Positions 33,365-40,301 of a stretch of DNA of 64,000 nucleotides are shown piece after piece; the stretch's first letter is position 1; each line of letters begins with the position of its first letter. Source of the stretch: Gammaproteobacteria bacterium (lineage in GTDB: Bacteria > Pseudomonadota > Gammaproteobacteria > Pseudomonadales > Pseudohongiellaceae); NCBI GenBank assembly GCA_041395725.1, contig JAWKZW010000001.1, positions 1,054,001 through 1,118,000 of the forward strand, written 5' to 3'. The notes beneath the pieces were generated by a model. It was not told the origin of the DNA. It saw only the letters and a list, made by a program, of their open reading frames with translations, and made no database searches. Both the position numbers and the translations under genes were made by a program.

Positions 33365-33657
33365 TGGCTATGTACAACCCGCCGCATCCCGGTGAATTTA
33401 TTTATGCGACTTACATGGAACCATTCGGCATAAGTTGCAGATTTCTGGCTGAGAAGCTGGATGTTTCTCCATCTACCTTGAACAGAATACTCAAACTGCA
33501 AAGTGGCGTGAGCCCAGAGATGGCTCTTCGTCTTTCCAAAGCTTTAGGGCGCAGCCCGGAAAGCTGGCTTTCCATGCAGGATACCTATGATCTGTGGCAT
33601 CTAGGCAAAAGCCTGAAACTGGACAGGGTGCAGAAGGTTGAGCTCTCAGATGCATAA
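33364..33657 (+). CDS. higA: HigA-type antitoxin, HigBA-3
   Basis: 97 residues, homologous to HigA-1 across the helix-turn-helix (GISCRFLAEKLDVSPSTLNRILKLQSGVSPEMALRLSKALGRSPESWLSMQ). The recognition helix SPSTLNRILK is almost the same as PSTLNRVLK in HigA-1, in keeping with the shared GTTGCGCAAC site. Confidence 0.92.
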   Translation: MAMYNPPHPGEFIYATYMEPFGISCRFLAEKLDVSPSTLNRILKLQSGVSPEMALRLSKALGRSPESWLSMQDTYDLWHLGKSLKLDRVQKVELSDA

Positions 33658-33709
33658 CAATCAATGGCACGCCACCAGCTACGCTGGCGCGTGAATACGG
33701 GCGTTATGT
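33652..33709 (+). other. attC site
   Basis: R'' GCATAAC 33652-33658, stem CACGCCACCAGCTACGCTGGCGCGTG, close to that at 28156. R' GTTATGT 33703-33709. Confidence 0.89.
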
Positions 33710-33721
33710 GCAGAAAGGGCG

Positions 33722-34234
33722 ATGAGGGATTTTCGTAACATAATTCAATCTGAAGCGAGGGAGATTGATCGGCTTCATAAACAGATCCATGTCACATATG
33801 AAGCTAGAAGCAAAGATCTTGGGGCCTGGAAGGAAGCATGTGCAGCTTTCCATTCTCACGTTTCCGCGATCGATCCGTTGATCGAACGGATTTACGAAGC
33901 ATTCGAGCTGAATGATGAGCTAGTCGAGTTCTCAGTCACTTTTCTGGAGCTGGACCCAATGTTCCTCCGTTCGGGCTATATCAAAGAAGAAATGCTCCGT
34001 AAGCTAAAACGCTCGGCATTGTTGGAAAAGCGGAAAGAGCGCCTACGCGCAGTTCTAATTGATGCTGTAAATAGCAGAGGTACTCGCGAATTTCGGAGGT
34101 ACTGTCGTCTGCTTCCAAAAGTTTCTAGCCCTAGGCTGATTGCGGCGCTGGAAACTGCCAATCAGTTCGGCGAAGGTTCGCGAAAACACCGTGCGGCGGT
34201 AATGTTGGGCTACGCAGATGGAAGCAGCACATAA
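33722..34234 (+). CDS. Helical hypothetical cassette protein
   Basis: 170 residues, almost entirely helical and highly charged (SEAREIDRLHKQIHVTYEARSKDLGAWKEACAAFHSHV; LKRSALLEKRKERLRAVLIDAVNSRGTREFRRYCRLLPKV). No membrane segment or catalytic motif is seen. The ATG follows 12 bases after the core site and the stop overlaps the attC. Not assigned to a family. Confidence 0.75.
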   Translation: MRDFRNIIQSEAREIDRLHKQIHVTYEARSKDLGAWKEACAAFHSHVSAIDPLIERIYEAFELNDELVEFSVTFLELDPMFLRSGYIKEEMLRKLKRSALLEKRKERLRAVLIDAVNSRGTREFRRYCRLLPKVSSPRLIAALETANQFGEGSRKHRAAVMLGYADGSST

Positions 34235-34285
34235 CGAATAAGGATATGTCGCGCGGCCCAGCCGCGACATATCCAATTGTTCACC
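34229..34285 (+). other. attC site (divergent R' box)
   Basis: R'' ACATAAC 34229-34235, long perfect stem GGATATGTCGCGCGGC with GCCGCGACATATCC, then GTTCACC 34279-34285. No later attC carries the complement GGTGAAC, so the cassette that started here has lost its end. Confidence 0.75.
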
Positions 34286-34476
34286 AAGCCCGGGGTTGAT
34301 TCTCTTTATAGGAAATAAGTCGATTTCAGAATAGCGTCAGAAAACAGTTGTGTACCAGTCGATTTTCTTGAGGGCGAGCACCATCCTCGCCTCTGCGGAC
34401 GGCCGCGGACTTCTTTTAAACTGAATGGCTAGTCCTCCATGTCAGTGAATGGCGGGCCCTTGTTGGTCAGGACCGG

Positions 34477-34665
34477 CTAGCCTGACGGACGGCGAATTCC
34501 ACAAACCGACATCGTTCCCCGGCAGCGGGGACAGACAAATACCGCTTTGTGGCTTTGGGCCTGCGGGGCGATACCAACCCGCAGCACCCAGTGCACCAGC
34601 TTGAGCAATGGCCTGGCATTACCGTGCAGAAAGCCATAGTCCCGTGCCCGGCGGAAGCCCTTGAA
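34477..34665 (-). pseudogene. IS91-family transposase remnant (C-terminal end)
   Basis: About 62 codons on the minus strand: FKGFRRARDYGFLHGNAR, LLKLVHWVLRVGI and CPRCRGTMSVCGIRRPSG followed by a stop. The RDYGFLHGNA stretch and the terminal C-P-x-C are typical of the tail of IS91-like Y2 rolling-circle transposases. The frame is closed by a stop upstream, so only a relic remains. It fills the otherwise geneless stretch 34,286-34,858. A short frame-shifted ORF (from ATG 34694) also lies there and is not called. Confidence 0.75.
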
Positions 34666-34858
34666 TCAGATCTAGAGAATTCACATTAAGTGATATGGAG
34701 GCCATAATTGCCAATATCGTCGAGCACAACTTGCTTCCTACATTGCACACACCTGGGAGCCGAGAATGGTGGCCCGAAGGTCAGAAGGATTTTCCTAGTG
34801 ACTTTGTGGAACTAATTGATAATCGACAAGGATGACATCGAAAACTAGTGAAAGCGAA

Positions 34859-34978
34859 ACATAACAATTAAATCAAAAAAGGAAGCAGTTTGCTACACTC
34901 CAGCTTGTGAATGGCCTGCAGCCATTTTGTCACAAGCTTGCGCTTCGCTAATTGCTCCTATTATTACGGGCGTTAGCT
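34859..34978 (+). other. attC site with nested hairpin (120 bp)
   Basis: R'' ACATAAC 34859-34865; outer arms GAAGCAGTTTGCTACACTCC and GCTAATTGCTCC; inner hairpin 34902-34938 (AGCTTGTGAATGGC facing GCCATTTTGTCACAAGCT); R' GTTAGCT 34972-34978. Nearly the same left arm as the attC at 30884. Confidence 0.87.
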
Positions 34979-34999
34979 TTTCTCGGTCAAGTCAGGTGA

Positions 35000-35035
35000 T
35001 GCCATTAGGCACACATGCATGTTAGAATTATCCGC
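35000..35035 (+). promoter_or_regulatory. Promoter and operator of a BrnT-like toxin cassette
   Basis: -10 TAGAAT 35023-35028, 7 bases before ATG 35036. The perfect palindrome ACATGCATGT (35013-35022) directly abuts the -10. The -35 is weak (about 35000-35006). Same spacing rule as the other toxin cassettes. Confidence 0.6.
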
Positions 35036-35317
35036 ATGAAAGTGCTCAATTGGAATGCGGAGAAAAATCAGGAACTTATCGAGAAGAGAGGTATCTCCTT
35101 TGAAGATGTGTCTTTCTTTTTGCAGCAAGGCGCTCTCCTCGACGATCTAGAACACAGCAATTCCGAGAAATATCCAGGCCAACGAATTTTCGTGCTTGAA
35201 ATAGATAACTACGTCTATCTTGTCCCATATGTTGAGAACGAAGACGAGATTTATCTAAAAACGATTATTCCGAGCCGAAAAGCAGCGAAACAGTATCTTG
35301 GAGGAAGCAATGAGTAA
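35036..35317 (+). CDS. BrnT-like toxin
   Basis: About 93 residues: MKVLNWNAEKNQELIEKRGISFEDVSFFLQQGALLDDLEH, then RIFVLEIDNYVYLVPYVENEDEIYLKTIIPSRKAAKQYL. The W-x-x-x-K-N-x-x-x-x-x-x-R-G-I-S-F opening and the closing I-I-P-S-R-K-A are the BrnT-like pattern. I prefer ATG 35036 over the upstream ATG 35015 because the latter lies inside the operator and the other toxin cassettes place the -10 seven bases from the start. It overlaps the antitoxin gene by 8 bases. Confidence 0.82.
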   Translation: MKVLNWNAEKNQELIEKRGISFEDVSFFLQQGALLDDLEHSNSEKYPGQRIFVLEIDNYVYLVPYVENEDEIYLKTIIPSRKAAKQYLGGSNE

Positions 35318-35624
35318 AGTGAAATTGGGAAAAGAAGAGAACCACATCCTCAAAGAATTCGAAGCCGGCAAATATAAATCGAAGCTGAGTAAGAATCGTA
35401 AAGAATTCTTGCGCTCTGTTGCGGATGAGACGTTCAAGAAAGATAAGAGAATCAATATACGTATTTCAAGGCGCGACCTTGAATCCATTCAAAGAAAAGC
35501 TCTTGAAGAAGGCATACCTTATCAGACGCTGGTATCTAGCATTCTTCATAAATATATTTCAGGCAGCTTAAAGGACACGGAAGCTAACAATCAAATCAAT
35601 AAAGACAAACCGCTTCGCGGTTAG
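35310..35624 (+). CDS. Ribbon-helix-helix antitoxin (BrnA/CopG-like)
   Basis: About 104 residues. The C-terminal half INIRISRRDLESIQRKALEEGIPYQTLVSSILHKYISGSL is a ribbon-helix-helix with the G-I-P-Y-Q-x-L motif also found in BrnA at 32724. The N-terminal half would contact the toxin. The ATG is preceded by GGAGG. The last 14 or so residues are read from the attC. Confidence 0.85.
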   Translation: MSKVKLGKEENHILKEFEAGKYKSKLSKNRKEFLRSVADETFKKDKRINIRISRRDLESIQRKALEEGIPYQTLVSSILHKYISGSLKDTEANNQINKDKPLRG

Positions 35625-35647
35625 CCCTATTATCACGGGCGTTAGGC
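35582..35647 (+). other. attC site
   Basis: R'' AGCTAAC 35582-35588, complementary to GTTAGCT at 34972; stem AACCGCTTCGCGGTT; R' GTTAGGC 35641-35647. Confidence 0.89.
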
Positions 35648-35662
35648 ATCAGGAGAGGGCGA

Positions 35663-36139
35663 GTGCCAGTCAAGATTATTCATCTCAGTGCAAATGACGT
35701 TGCATTGTTGCAATCTATAAATGCGATGTTCGGTGAGGTATTTGATGACAAAGTGAGCTACTCCAGCAACAAGCCGTCGTCAAGCTACCTTCAAGCATTG
35801 CTTGGAACAACTAACTTTATTGCGCTTGCTGCCGTTGATGGAGAAAAAGTTGTAGGTGCTATCGCTGCGTATGAACTGAAGAAGTTTGAACAGGAAAGAA
35901 GCGAGATATACATCTATGACCTCGCGGTAATTTCGACTTTTCGCAGAAAGGGTGTTGCCACGGCCCTTATCCAAGAGCTAAGGGCTGTTGGCGCTGCACG
36001 CGGTGCGTATGTGATCTACGTTCAAGCCGACAAAGGCGTAGAGGATCAGCCAGCCATAGAGTTGTATTCAAAGCTGGGCACCATCGAGGATGTGTTCCAC
36101 TTCGATATTGCAGTTGAGGACGACAGGAAAAATGCCTAA
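35663..36139 (+). CDS. aac(3)-I: AAC(3)-I family aminoglycoside 3-N-acetyltransferase
   Basis: 158 residues, GTG start behind GGAGAGGG. The central region (FIALAAVDGEKVVGAIAAYEL, KFEQERSEIYIYDLAV, FRRKGVATALIQEL, GAYVIYVQADKG, AIELYSKLG and HFDI) matches the conserved blocks of AAC(3)-I enzymes, which acetylate the 3-amino group of gentamicin-type aminoglycosides. R-x-x-G-x-A is the acetyl-CoA loop. It sits as an ordinary cassette in the array, so it may be an environmental progenitor or relative of clinical cassettes. Activity and spectrum cannot be told from sequence. Confidence 0.9.
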   Translation: MPVKIIHLSANDVALLQSINAMFGEVFDDKVSYSSNKPSSSYLQALLGTTNFIALAAVDGEKVVGAIAAYELKKFEQERSEIYIYDLAVISTFRRKGVATALIQELRAVGAARGAYVIYVQADKGVEDQPAIELYSKLGTIEDVFHFDIAVEDDRKNA

Positions 36140-36205
36140 CAATGCACTGCTGCCGGAAAAATCCTCCGCTGCGCTCCGAATTTGCCGCAGAGTGCGGCGT
36201 TAATG
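36134..36205 (+). other. attC site
   Basis: R'' GCCTAAC 36134-36140, complementary to GTTAGGC at 35641. Stem CTGCTGCCGGAAAAATCC with CGAATTTGCCGCAG (imperfect); R' GTTAATG 36199-36205. Different arm type from the common attC of this array, suggesting a different origin for the resistance cassette. Confidence 0.82.
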
Positions 36206-36313
36206 TCCTCGCATTGGTTTAAAAGCCTCAATGAATTATAGTTTTCCTTATTATATCTAGCCCAGTATTATCGGGCGATAAAATCAACAGCCTGCTAGGA
36301 GTCGTCTCACAGA

Positions 36314-36628
36314 ATGTACCAAGAGTTTAAATTCAGAGTAGTTGAGTTAACTGGTCTTTCTAGGGATGCGATTCATATATATGTCGGATTGTTTGTTTTC
36401 TTTTCGTTTATAGCAGTATTTCGGAAAGGAAAAGTAGAGCCGGTCGCCTTGATTCCGGTTCTATTCATCACAGTTTCAATGGAGATCGTTGACCTGTATG
36501 ACAACTTTCGCACAATGGACTCTATGTATTGGGGGAATAGCGTTCATGATCTGGTGAACACTGTTCTTTGGCCAGTGGTGATTGTGCTCTTGGTGAGGTT
36601 CAATCGTGCGTTTAGGCACGAAACATAA
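36314..36628 (+). CDS. Small polytopic membrane protein
   Basis: 104 residues with about three membrane helices (roughly 20-36, 44-58 and 82-97) joined by short charged loops (MEIVDLYDNFRTMDSMYWGNSVHDLVN). It is separated from the preceding core site by about 100 bases without a gene. No family is assigned. Confidence 0.7.
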   Translation: MYQEFKFRVVELTGLSRDAIHIYVGLFVFFSFIAVFRKGKVEPVALIPVLFITVSMEIVDLYDNFRTMDSMYWGNSVHDLVNTVLWPVVIVLLVRFNRAFRHET

Positions 36629-36683
36629 CCAACAAATTAATTAAGGGTGCCGCAAGCTGCACCCATTATTGAGGGCGTTTTGT
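36623..36683 (+). other. attC site (mutated R')
   Basis: R'' ACATAAC 36623-36629, stem GGGTGCCGCAAGCTGCACCC, R' GTTTTGT 36677-36683. The R'' does not match the nearest upstream core GTTAATG, so two cassettes have probably fused here. Confidence 0.8.
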
Positions 36684-36726
36684 GTATAGGCCAAGTAAGT
36701 ACAAAACCTAAATATGTGAATGGACT

Positions 36727-37062
36727 ATGGAAAATTTTCAGTTCGCGGGACTAGCTATAATTCTATTAGGAGCAGTGCCTTGTTATCTGCTTGCTCAACA
36801 CATAGAAAAACACAAGCACTGGGGTCTTTTTGCAGGCTGGGACCCATCCAAAATTTCAGATGAGGATGCATATGGAACGCAACTGTGCAAAGGTATTCGA
36901 GGCTTCTCGATCGCATTTGGGCTGGGCGGTACCCTACTATTCTTAAATTTGGCCAGAGGAGAACTCATGATCGCTGGAGTCGTTATACTGTCCGCTTTAC
37001 CTATGTTCTACTATATCGGTATAGCGAAAAGCCTGTATGGAAAAAGGCCCCCTGGCAAATAG
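36727..37062 (+). CDS. DUF3784-like small membrane protein
   Basis: 111 residues with three predicted helices (about 5-23, 59-76 and 80-98) around a soluble loop KHWGLFAGWDPSKISDEDAYG. The GLFAGWDPSK-x-x-D loop between the first and second helix is reminiscent of DUF3784-type proteins. Function unknown. Confidence 0.65.
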   Translation: MENFQFAGLAIILLGAVPCYLLAQHIEKHKHWGLFAGWDPSKISDEDAYGTQLCKGIRGFSIAFGLGGTLLFLNLARGELMIAGVVILSALPMFYYIGIAKSLYGKRPPGK

Positions 37063-37090
37063 GCATAAATGATAGATCGTACCAAGCGAC

Positions 37091-37141
37091 ACATAACAAA
37101 TCAAAAAGCGCTACGCGCACTCTTTATTAAAAGCGTAATGT
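37091..37141 (+). other. attC site, decayed
   Basis: R'' ACATAAC 37091-37097, short stem AAGCGCTACGCGCAC, and GTAATGT in place of GTTATGT at 37135-37141. The lost core T should make it a poor recombination substrate. Confidence 0.78.
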
Positions 37142-37184
37142 TTCCAGGCTAGCAAACTGCAATCGGAGAATGAGGAGGCCATTG

Positions 37185-37426
37185 GTGAATTGGGATGCAA
37201 TTGGAGAAATTCTTGGAGCAACCGCTGCTATCGCGACCTTAATCTATTTGGCCAAATAGATTCGACAGCAGAACAAAATTGCAAAACTCGAATATGCTAA
37301 GGCAATCTATCAGGATTTCGCTGATATTAGCCATTCAATTAGCAGCAATGGTGAACTTGCTTCGATAACTCGACGAGGGGACGCAGATCCTGCGGACTTG
37401 GACAATGACGAAGCCCGCCGATATCA
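37185..37426 (+). pseudogene. Recurrent-family membrane protein gene (member 5), nonsense-mutated and truncated
   Basis: GTG 37185 behind GAGGAGG. It encodes NWDAIGEILGATAAIATLIYLAK, a TAG at 37257-37259, and then in the same frame IRQQNKIAKLEYAKAIYQDFADI. The QNxxAKxE segment after the helix matches the other members, so the TAG probably replaced a CAG. The 3' end is cut off by IS256-derived DNA and no attC follows. Confidence 0.78.
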
Positions 37427-37492
37427 GATTACAGTTTTATCAGACCGGGGCCACCCCGTTCAAAGAATGTGCGAAAGATAATTGACGTTATC
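37427..37492 (-). mobile_element. Relic of an IS256-type element end at the array boundary
   Basis: Read on the minus strand, GATAACGTC...CTTTCGCACATTC, GGGGTGGCCCCGGTCTG and TAAAACTGTAATC match the left end of the IS256 at 31242 with substitutions. Only about 66 bases remain. The relic joins the last cassette to the stop codon of the chromosomal gene that follows. Confidence 0.8.
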
Positions 37493-37493
37493 C

Positions 37494-38411
37494 CTAAAAA
37501 ACCATTGCCGTCGTCATCACTCTTTCAGCCCTCTCCTTGATTTCGGTCGCAACAGCGAATGGATCGCCGTTGACGATTTCATTCCTGTACAGCTCTACCG
37601 ACAGGGCGCCGGTGTAATCCTTGTCCGCAAGTTTTCGTATAATCGCATCCAGCGGTGCGATGCCGTCCCCCGGTATTACCCGGTAGCTGTTGTCTGTTAA
37701 CTCCCTCGGCGCGTCCAGCAGGTCTTGAAAGTGACAATGGGCCAATTCCCCCGGTTCAAGCAGATCCAGATCTTCCAGCTTACTCAACCCGGACCAGAAG
37801 TGAAAAAAATCGATCATCATTCGAATGTTGGGGTGATCCGCAGCCCGGGTCACATTGAGTGCCGACGTCAGGGTAGCAAGATGCGTCGAGGTGCGCATGA
37901 ACTCGATCATGCAGGTGAGGCCGTATTGGCCTGCGATGTCAGCGGCTTCCCTAACGCTGGCCGGTGTTGCTGCGAAATCCTCCGCAGTGACCGGGCGGCT
38001 GGTAACTGATGCTGAATAGAGTTTGTCCAATCCCAGGGTGGCGTATTGATAGCAGCGCCTGCGCCATTCCTCCAGAGATGCCCCGCGCTCCGGCCCGGGA
38101 ATCCACAGGTCAGGCAGGCCCGTTGAGGCACAGACCGGCGTCATGCCGAGGTCGTCGAGCAGCGCCCGCGCGCCTTGCAAGGTATCGTTCAAAAGGAATT
38201 CGTCAAGCATTCCACCGTTGAGCTCGACGTACTCGATGCCGGCGCGGGACCAGCCTTCCAGCGATCCCCTGAATCCGGCGGCACGTGAGGTGCTTTGATG
38301 CATAGCGAACAGCATCTTCCCCGCGGGAGCGGACTGCGAAAAGGCATCTCTGCCTGAAAGCACAAAGGGTGTCACCAGAGAAGTTTTGAGAAAGTCGCGT
38401 CGAGTGGGCAT
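37494..38411 (-). CDS. Secreted sugar phosphate isomerase/epimerase-like TIM-barrel protein
   Basis: 305 residues. The start MPTRRDFLKTSLVTPFVLSG is a twin-arginine signal (T-R-R-D-F-L-K). The rest is a xylose-isomerase-like TIM barrel (AGIEYVELNGG, LGMTPVCASTGL, GLTCMIEFMR, NIRMMIDFFHFWSG, LAHCHFQD, YTGALSVELY) with metal-binding Glu, Asp and His at the barrel rim. Likely exported folded to the periplasm. The substrate is not known. It is the first chromosomal gene right of the array. Confidence 0.88.
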   Translation of the reverse strand: MPTRRDFLKTSLVTPFVLSGRDAFSQSAPAGKMLFAMHQSTSRAAGFRGSLEGWSRAGIEYVELNGGMLDEFLLNDTLQGARALLDDLGMTPVCASTGLPDLWIPGPERGASLEEWRRRCYQYATLGLDKLYSASVTSRPVTAEDFAATPASVREAADIAGQYGLTCMIEFMRTSTHLATLTSALNVTRAADHPNIRMMIDFFHFWSGLSKLEDLDLLEPGELAHCHFQDLLDAPRELTDNSYRVIPGDGIAPLDAIIRKLADKDYTGALSVELYRNEIVNGDPFAVATEIKERAERVMTTAMVF

Positions 38412-38764
38412 GCTGAGAACCTTTTTTTATCTGTCAGTCGTGAACTCGCCAAACACAGCACACCGGACAAGGTGTTTCTATGCCATACCGGAGTGGCGGG
38501 TGTTGGCCTCTTAAGCGGTCCAGCTGATACGGCACCGGACTGGCAATAACATCAAGTCGAAGTCCCTTTCGGCACTATGTCATTGGCAGTGTAGCTCAGA
38601 GAAGCGCCAGCGTCTTGTCGGCAACAGGATTCCGTGCCGGGATGTATCTGCGATCAACTTCGGTTGGTCTACGGTAGACGGTCGCGGCAAATGCTGATGC
38701 CATGGAGGGCAAGTAAACAAAATACCACCACCAGCATAACCGGAGTACAACGGATTGACGCTCA

Positions 38765-38972
38765 AACCCCTTGCGCTGTTGAAGTGCTTCCAGTGAACGC
38801 GTTCCTTCTTCAAGCTGGCAAAGAAGCTCTCTGCTACCGCATTTTCCCAGCCGCCTCCCTTGCGGCTCATACTGCCTACAAAGCCAATGGCCTTTAGCAG
38901 TCGCCAGTATGACTTGCTGGCATACTGCGAGCCGCGGTCTGAATGCACAATCAGTCCCGCTGGCGAAGTGGC
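38765..38972 (-). pseudogene. IS3-family transposase fragment
   Basis: About 69 codons: IVHSDRGSQYASKSYWRLLKAIGF, SMSRKGGGWENAVAESFFASLKKERVHW. These contain the second Asp (HSDRGSQY) and the final Glu region (N-A-x-A-E-S-F-F) of the IS3 DDE core. Both flanks are unrelated, so only an internal fragment remains. The surrounding stretch 38,412-39,150 shows no intact gene. Confidence 0.85.
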
Positions 38973-39152
38973 TCTGGAAAGCATCGACGTCGAAGAAGAA
39001 GACCTCATCAAGCTGGAATGCACGCTGACCAAGCGCCGGGAACCGGCGGCGTAGATGGCGCGACCGGCGAGACTGTCTTCATCCGCCTTGGTGAACTCGA
39101 GCAAGAAGACTGATAACCAAGTAACCCAACCTCGTATTTCGGGTGGACCTGC

Positions 39153-39181
39153 GCGGCTCCTTCGGGAGCCGCCTCTTTTTA
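39153..39181 (+). terminator. Rho-independent terminator
   Basis: An 8-bp perfect stem GCGGCTCC-TTCG-GGAGCCGC followed by CTCTTTTT. It probably ended a plus-strand gene of which only the 3' part (about 38,980-39,054, reading VEEEDLIKLECTLTKRREPAA) may survive next to the IS3 fragment. Confidence 0.85.
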
Positions 39182-39454
39182 GCTTTCCCCAACCTGATTG
39201 ATTGCTTTCTATAACTCGATGGGATGTCCGGGATCAGTCCATGAAGCCGTTACAAGCCCGATGCCCGGGTAGCGATATGAGTGAGTGACAGCCGTTGATC
39301 CGGGACAGCAGACGGCAGGAGAGGAATGACAGTAACGAATCACTGTCTATTCAGCAGCACCTTTTTTGTAACAAATAGTTCATCCAGTGTTCAAATACCT
39401 GAAATATTACGGCACTAAGCTTCGGGCAGGCATATCAGCAAGCAAGGTACGACT

Positions 39455-40285
39455 ATGACGAAGCGACCTGCTCTCAAGGTAAGAAGTATCTGGATCTCCG
39501 ATATTCACCTGGGGTTCAAGGGTTGTCAGGCCGATGCCCTGCTGCACTTTCTCCACTCGGTCGAAGCCGAATACCTGTTCCTGGTGGGCGATATAGTCGA
39601 CTTCTGGAGTATCAGGAAAACCCCCTATTGGCCCCAGTCACACACCAATGTTATCCGATCGATTCTCGGTAAAGCCAAGCATGGCACCCGGGTTATCTAC
39701 ATTCCCGGCAATCACGATGAAGTCATGCGGGACTGCGTGGGGCACAAGTTCGGTAATCTGGAAATTCACCGGGAGTATATCCACACCACTGCCGACGGCA
39801 GAAAACTGCTGGTTCTCCACGGGGACGAATTTGATGTGGTGGTAAAGCACAGTCGCGTACTGGCCAAGCTGGGCAGCTGGGCCTACGATCGTCTCCTGAG
39901 CCTGAACTACTATATTAACCGCGCCCGGCGCCTGTTCAGATTTTCTTACTGGTCATTGGCTGGCTATCTGAAAATGAAGGTCAAAAACGCGGTCAACTTC
40001 ATAGGTAGCTTTGAAGACGCGTTGATTCATATTGCCAGGGAACATGACGTTGACGGTGTGGTGTGTGGTCACATTCACCACGCTGAGATCCGCACTATTG
40101 AAGGACTCCTCTACTGTAACGACGGCGACTGGGTTGAAAGCTGCTCGACACTGCTGGAGCATCATGACGGCAGACTGGAGCTGAAGCACTGGCTGCGTGA
40201 ATTCCCCCAGGTGCACTCGTCAGGCTCTCCAGTGGAGCCGGACATGCCGGTTGATGCACTGCCGGGCAAACAAAGAGCTGCCTGA
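39455..40285 (+). CDS. LpxH-like (UDP-2,3-diacylglucosamine diphosphatase family) metallophosphoesterase
   Basis: 276 residues with all calcineurin-type motifs: SDIHLG (about 15-20), VGDIVD, PGNHDE, LHGDEFD and CGHIHHAE, which hold two metal ions. It belongs to the COG2908 group related to LpxH. A second, non-lipid-A substrate is possible because the gene lies with glycosyltransferases and not with lpx genes. It is followed after 16 bases by the glycosyltransferase gene, suggesting one transcript. Confidence 0.88.
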   Translation: MTKRPALKVRSIWISDIHLGFKGCQADALLHFLHSVEAEYLFLVGDIVDFWSIRKTPYWPQSHTNVIRSILGKAKHGTRVIYIPGNHDEVMRDCVGHKFGNLEIHREYIHTTADGRKLLVLHGDEFDVVVKHSRVLAKLGSWAYDRLLSLNYYINRARRLFRFSYWSLAGYLKMKVKNAVNFIGSFEDALIHIAREHDVDGVVCGHIHHAEIRTIEGLLYCNDGDWVESCSTLLEHHDGRLELKHWLREFPQVHSSGSPVEPDMPVDALPGKQRAA

Positions 40286-40301
40286 TCAAGGAACCGTCTT
40301 G

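Noticed and set aside
34694..34835. Possible small gene beginning MEAIIANIVEHNLLPT
   Set aside because: The frame closes after about 34 codons. A sensible continuation exists only with a frameshift, so it is at best a decayed gene next to the IS91 remnant.
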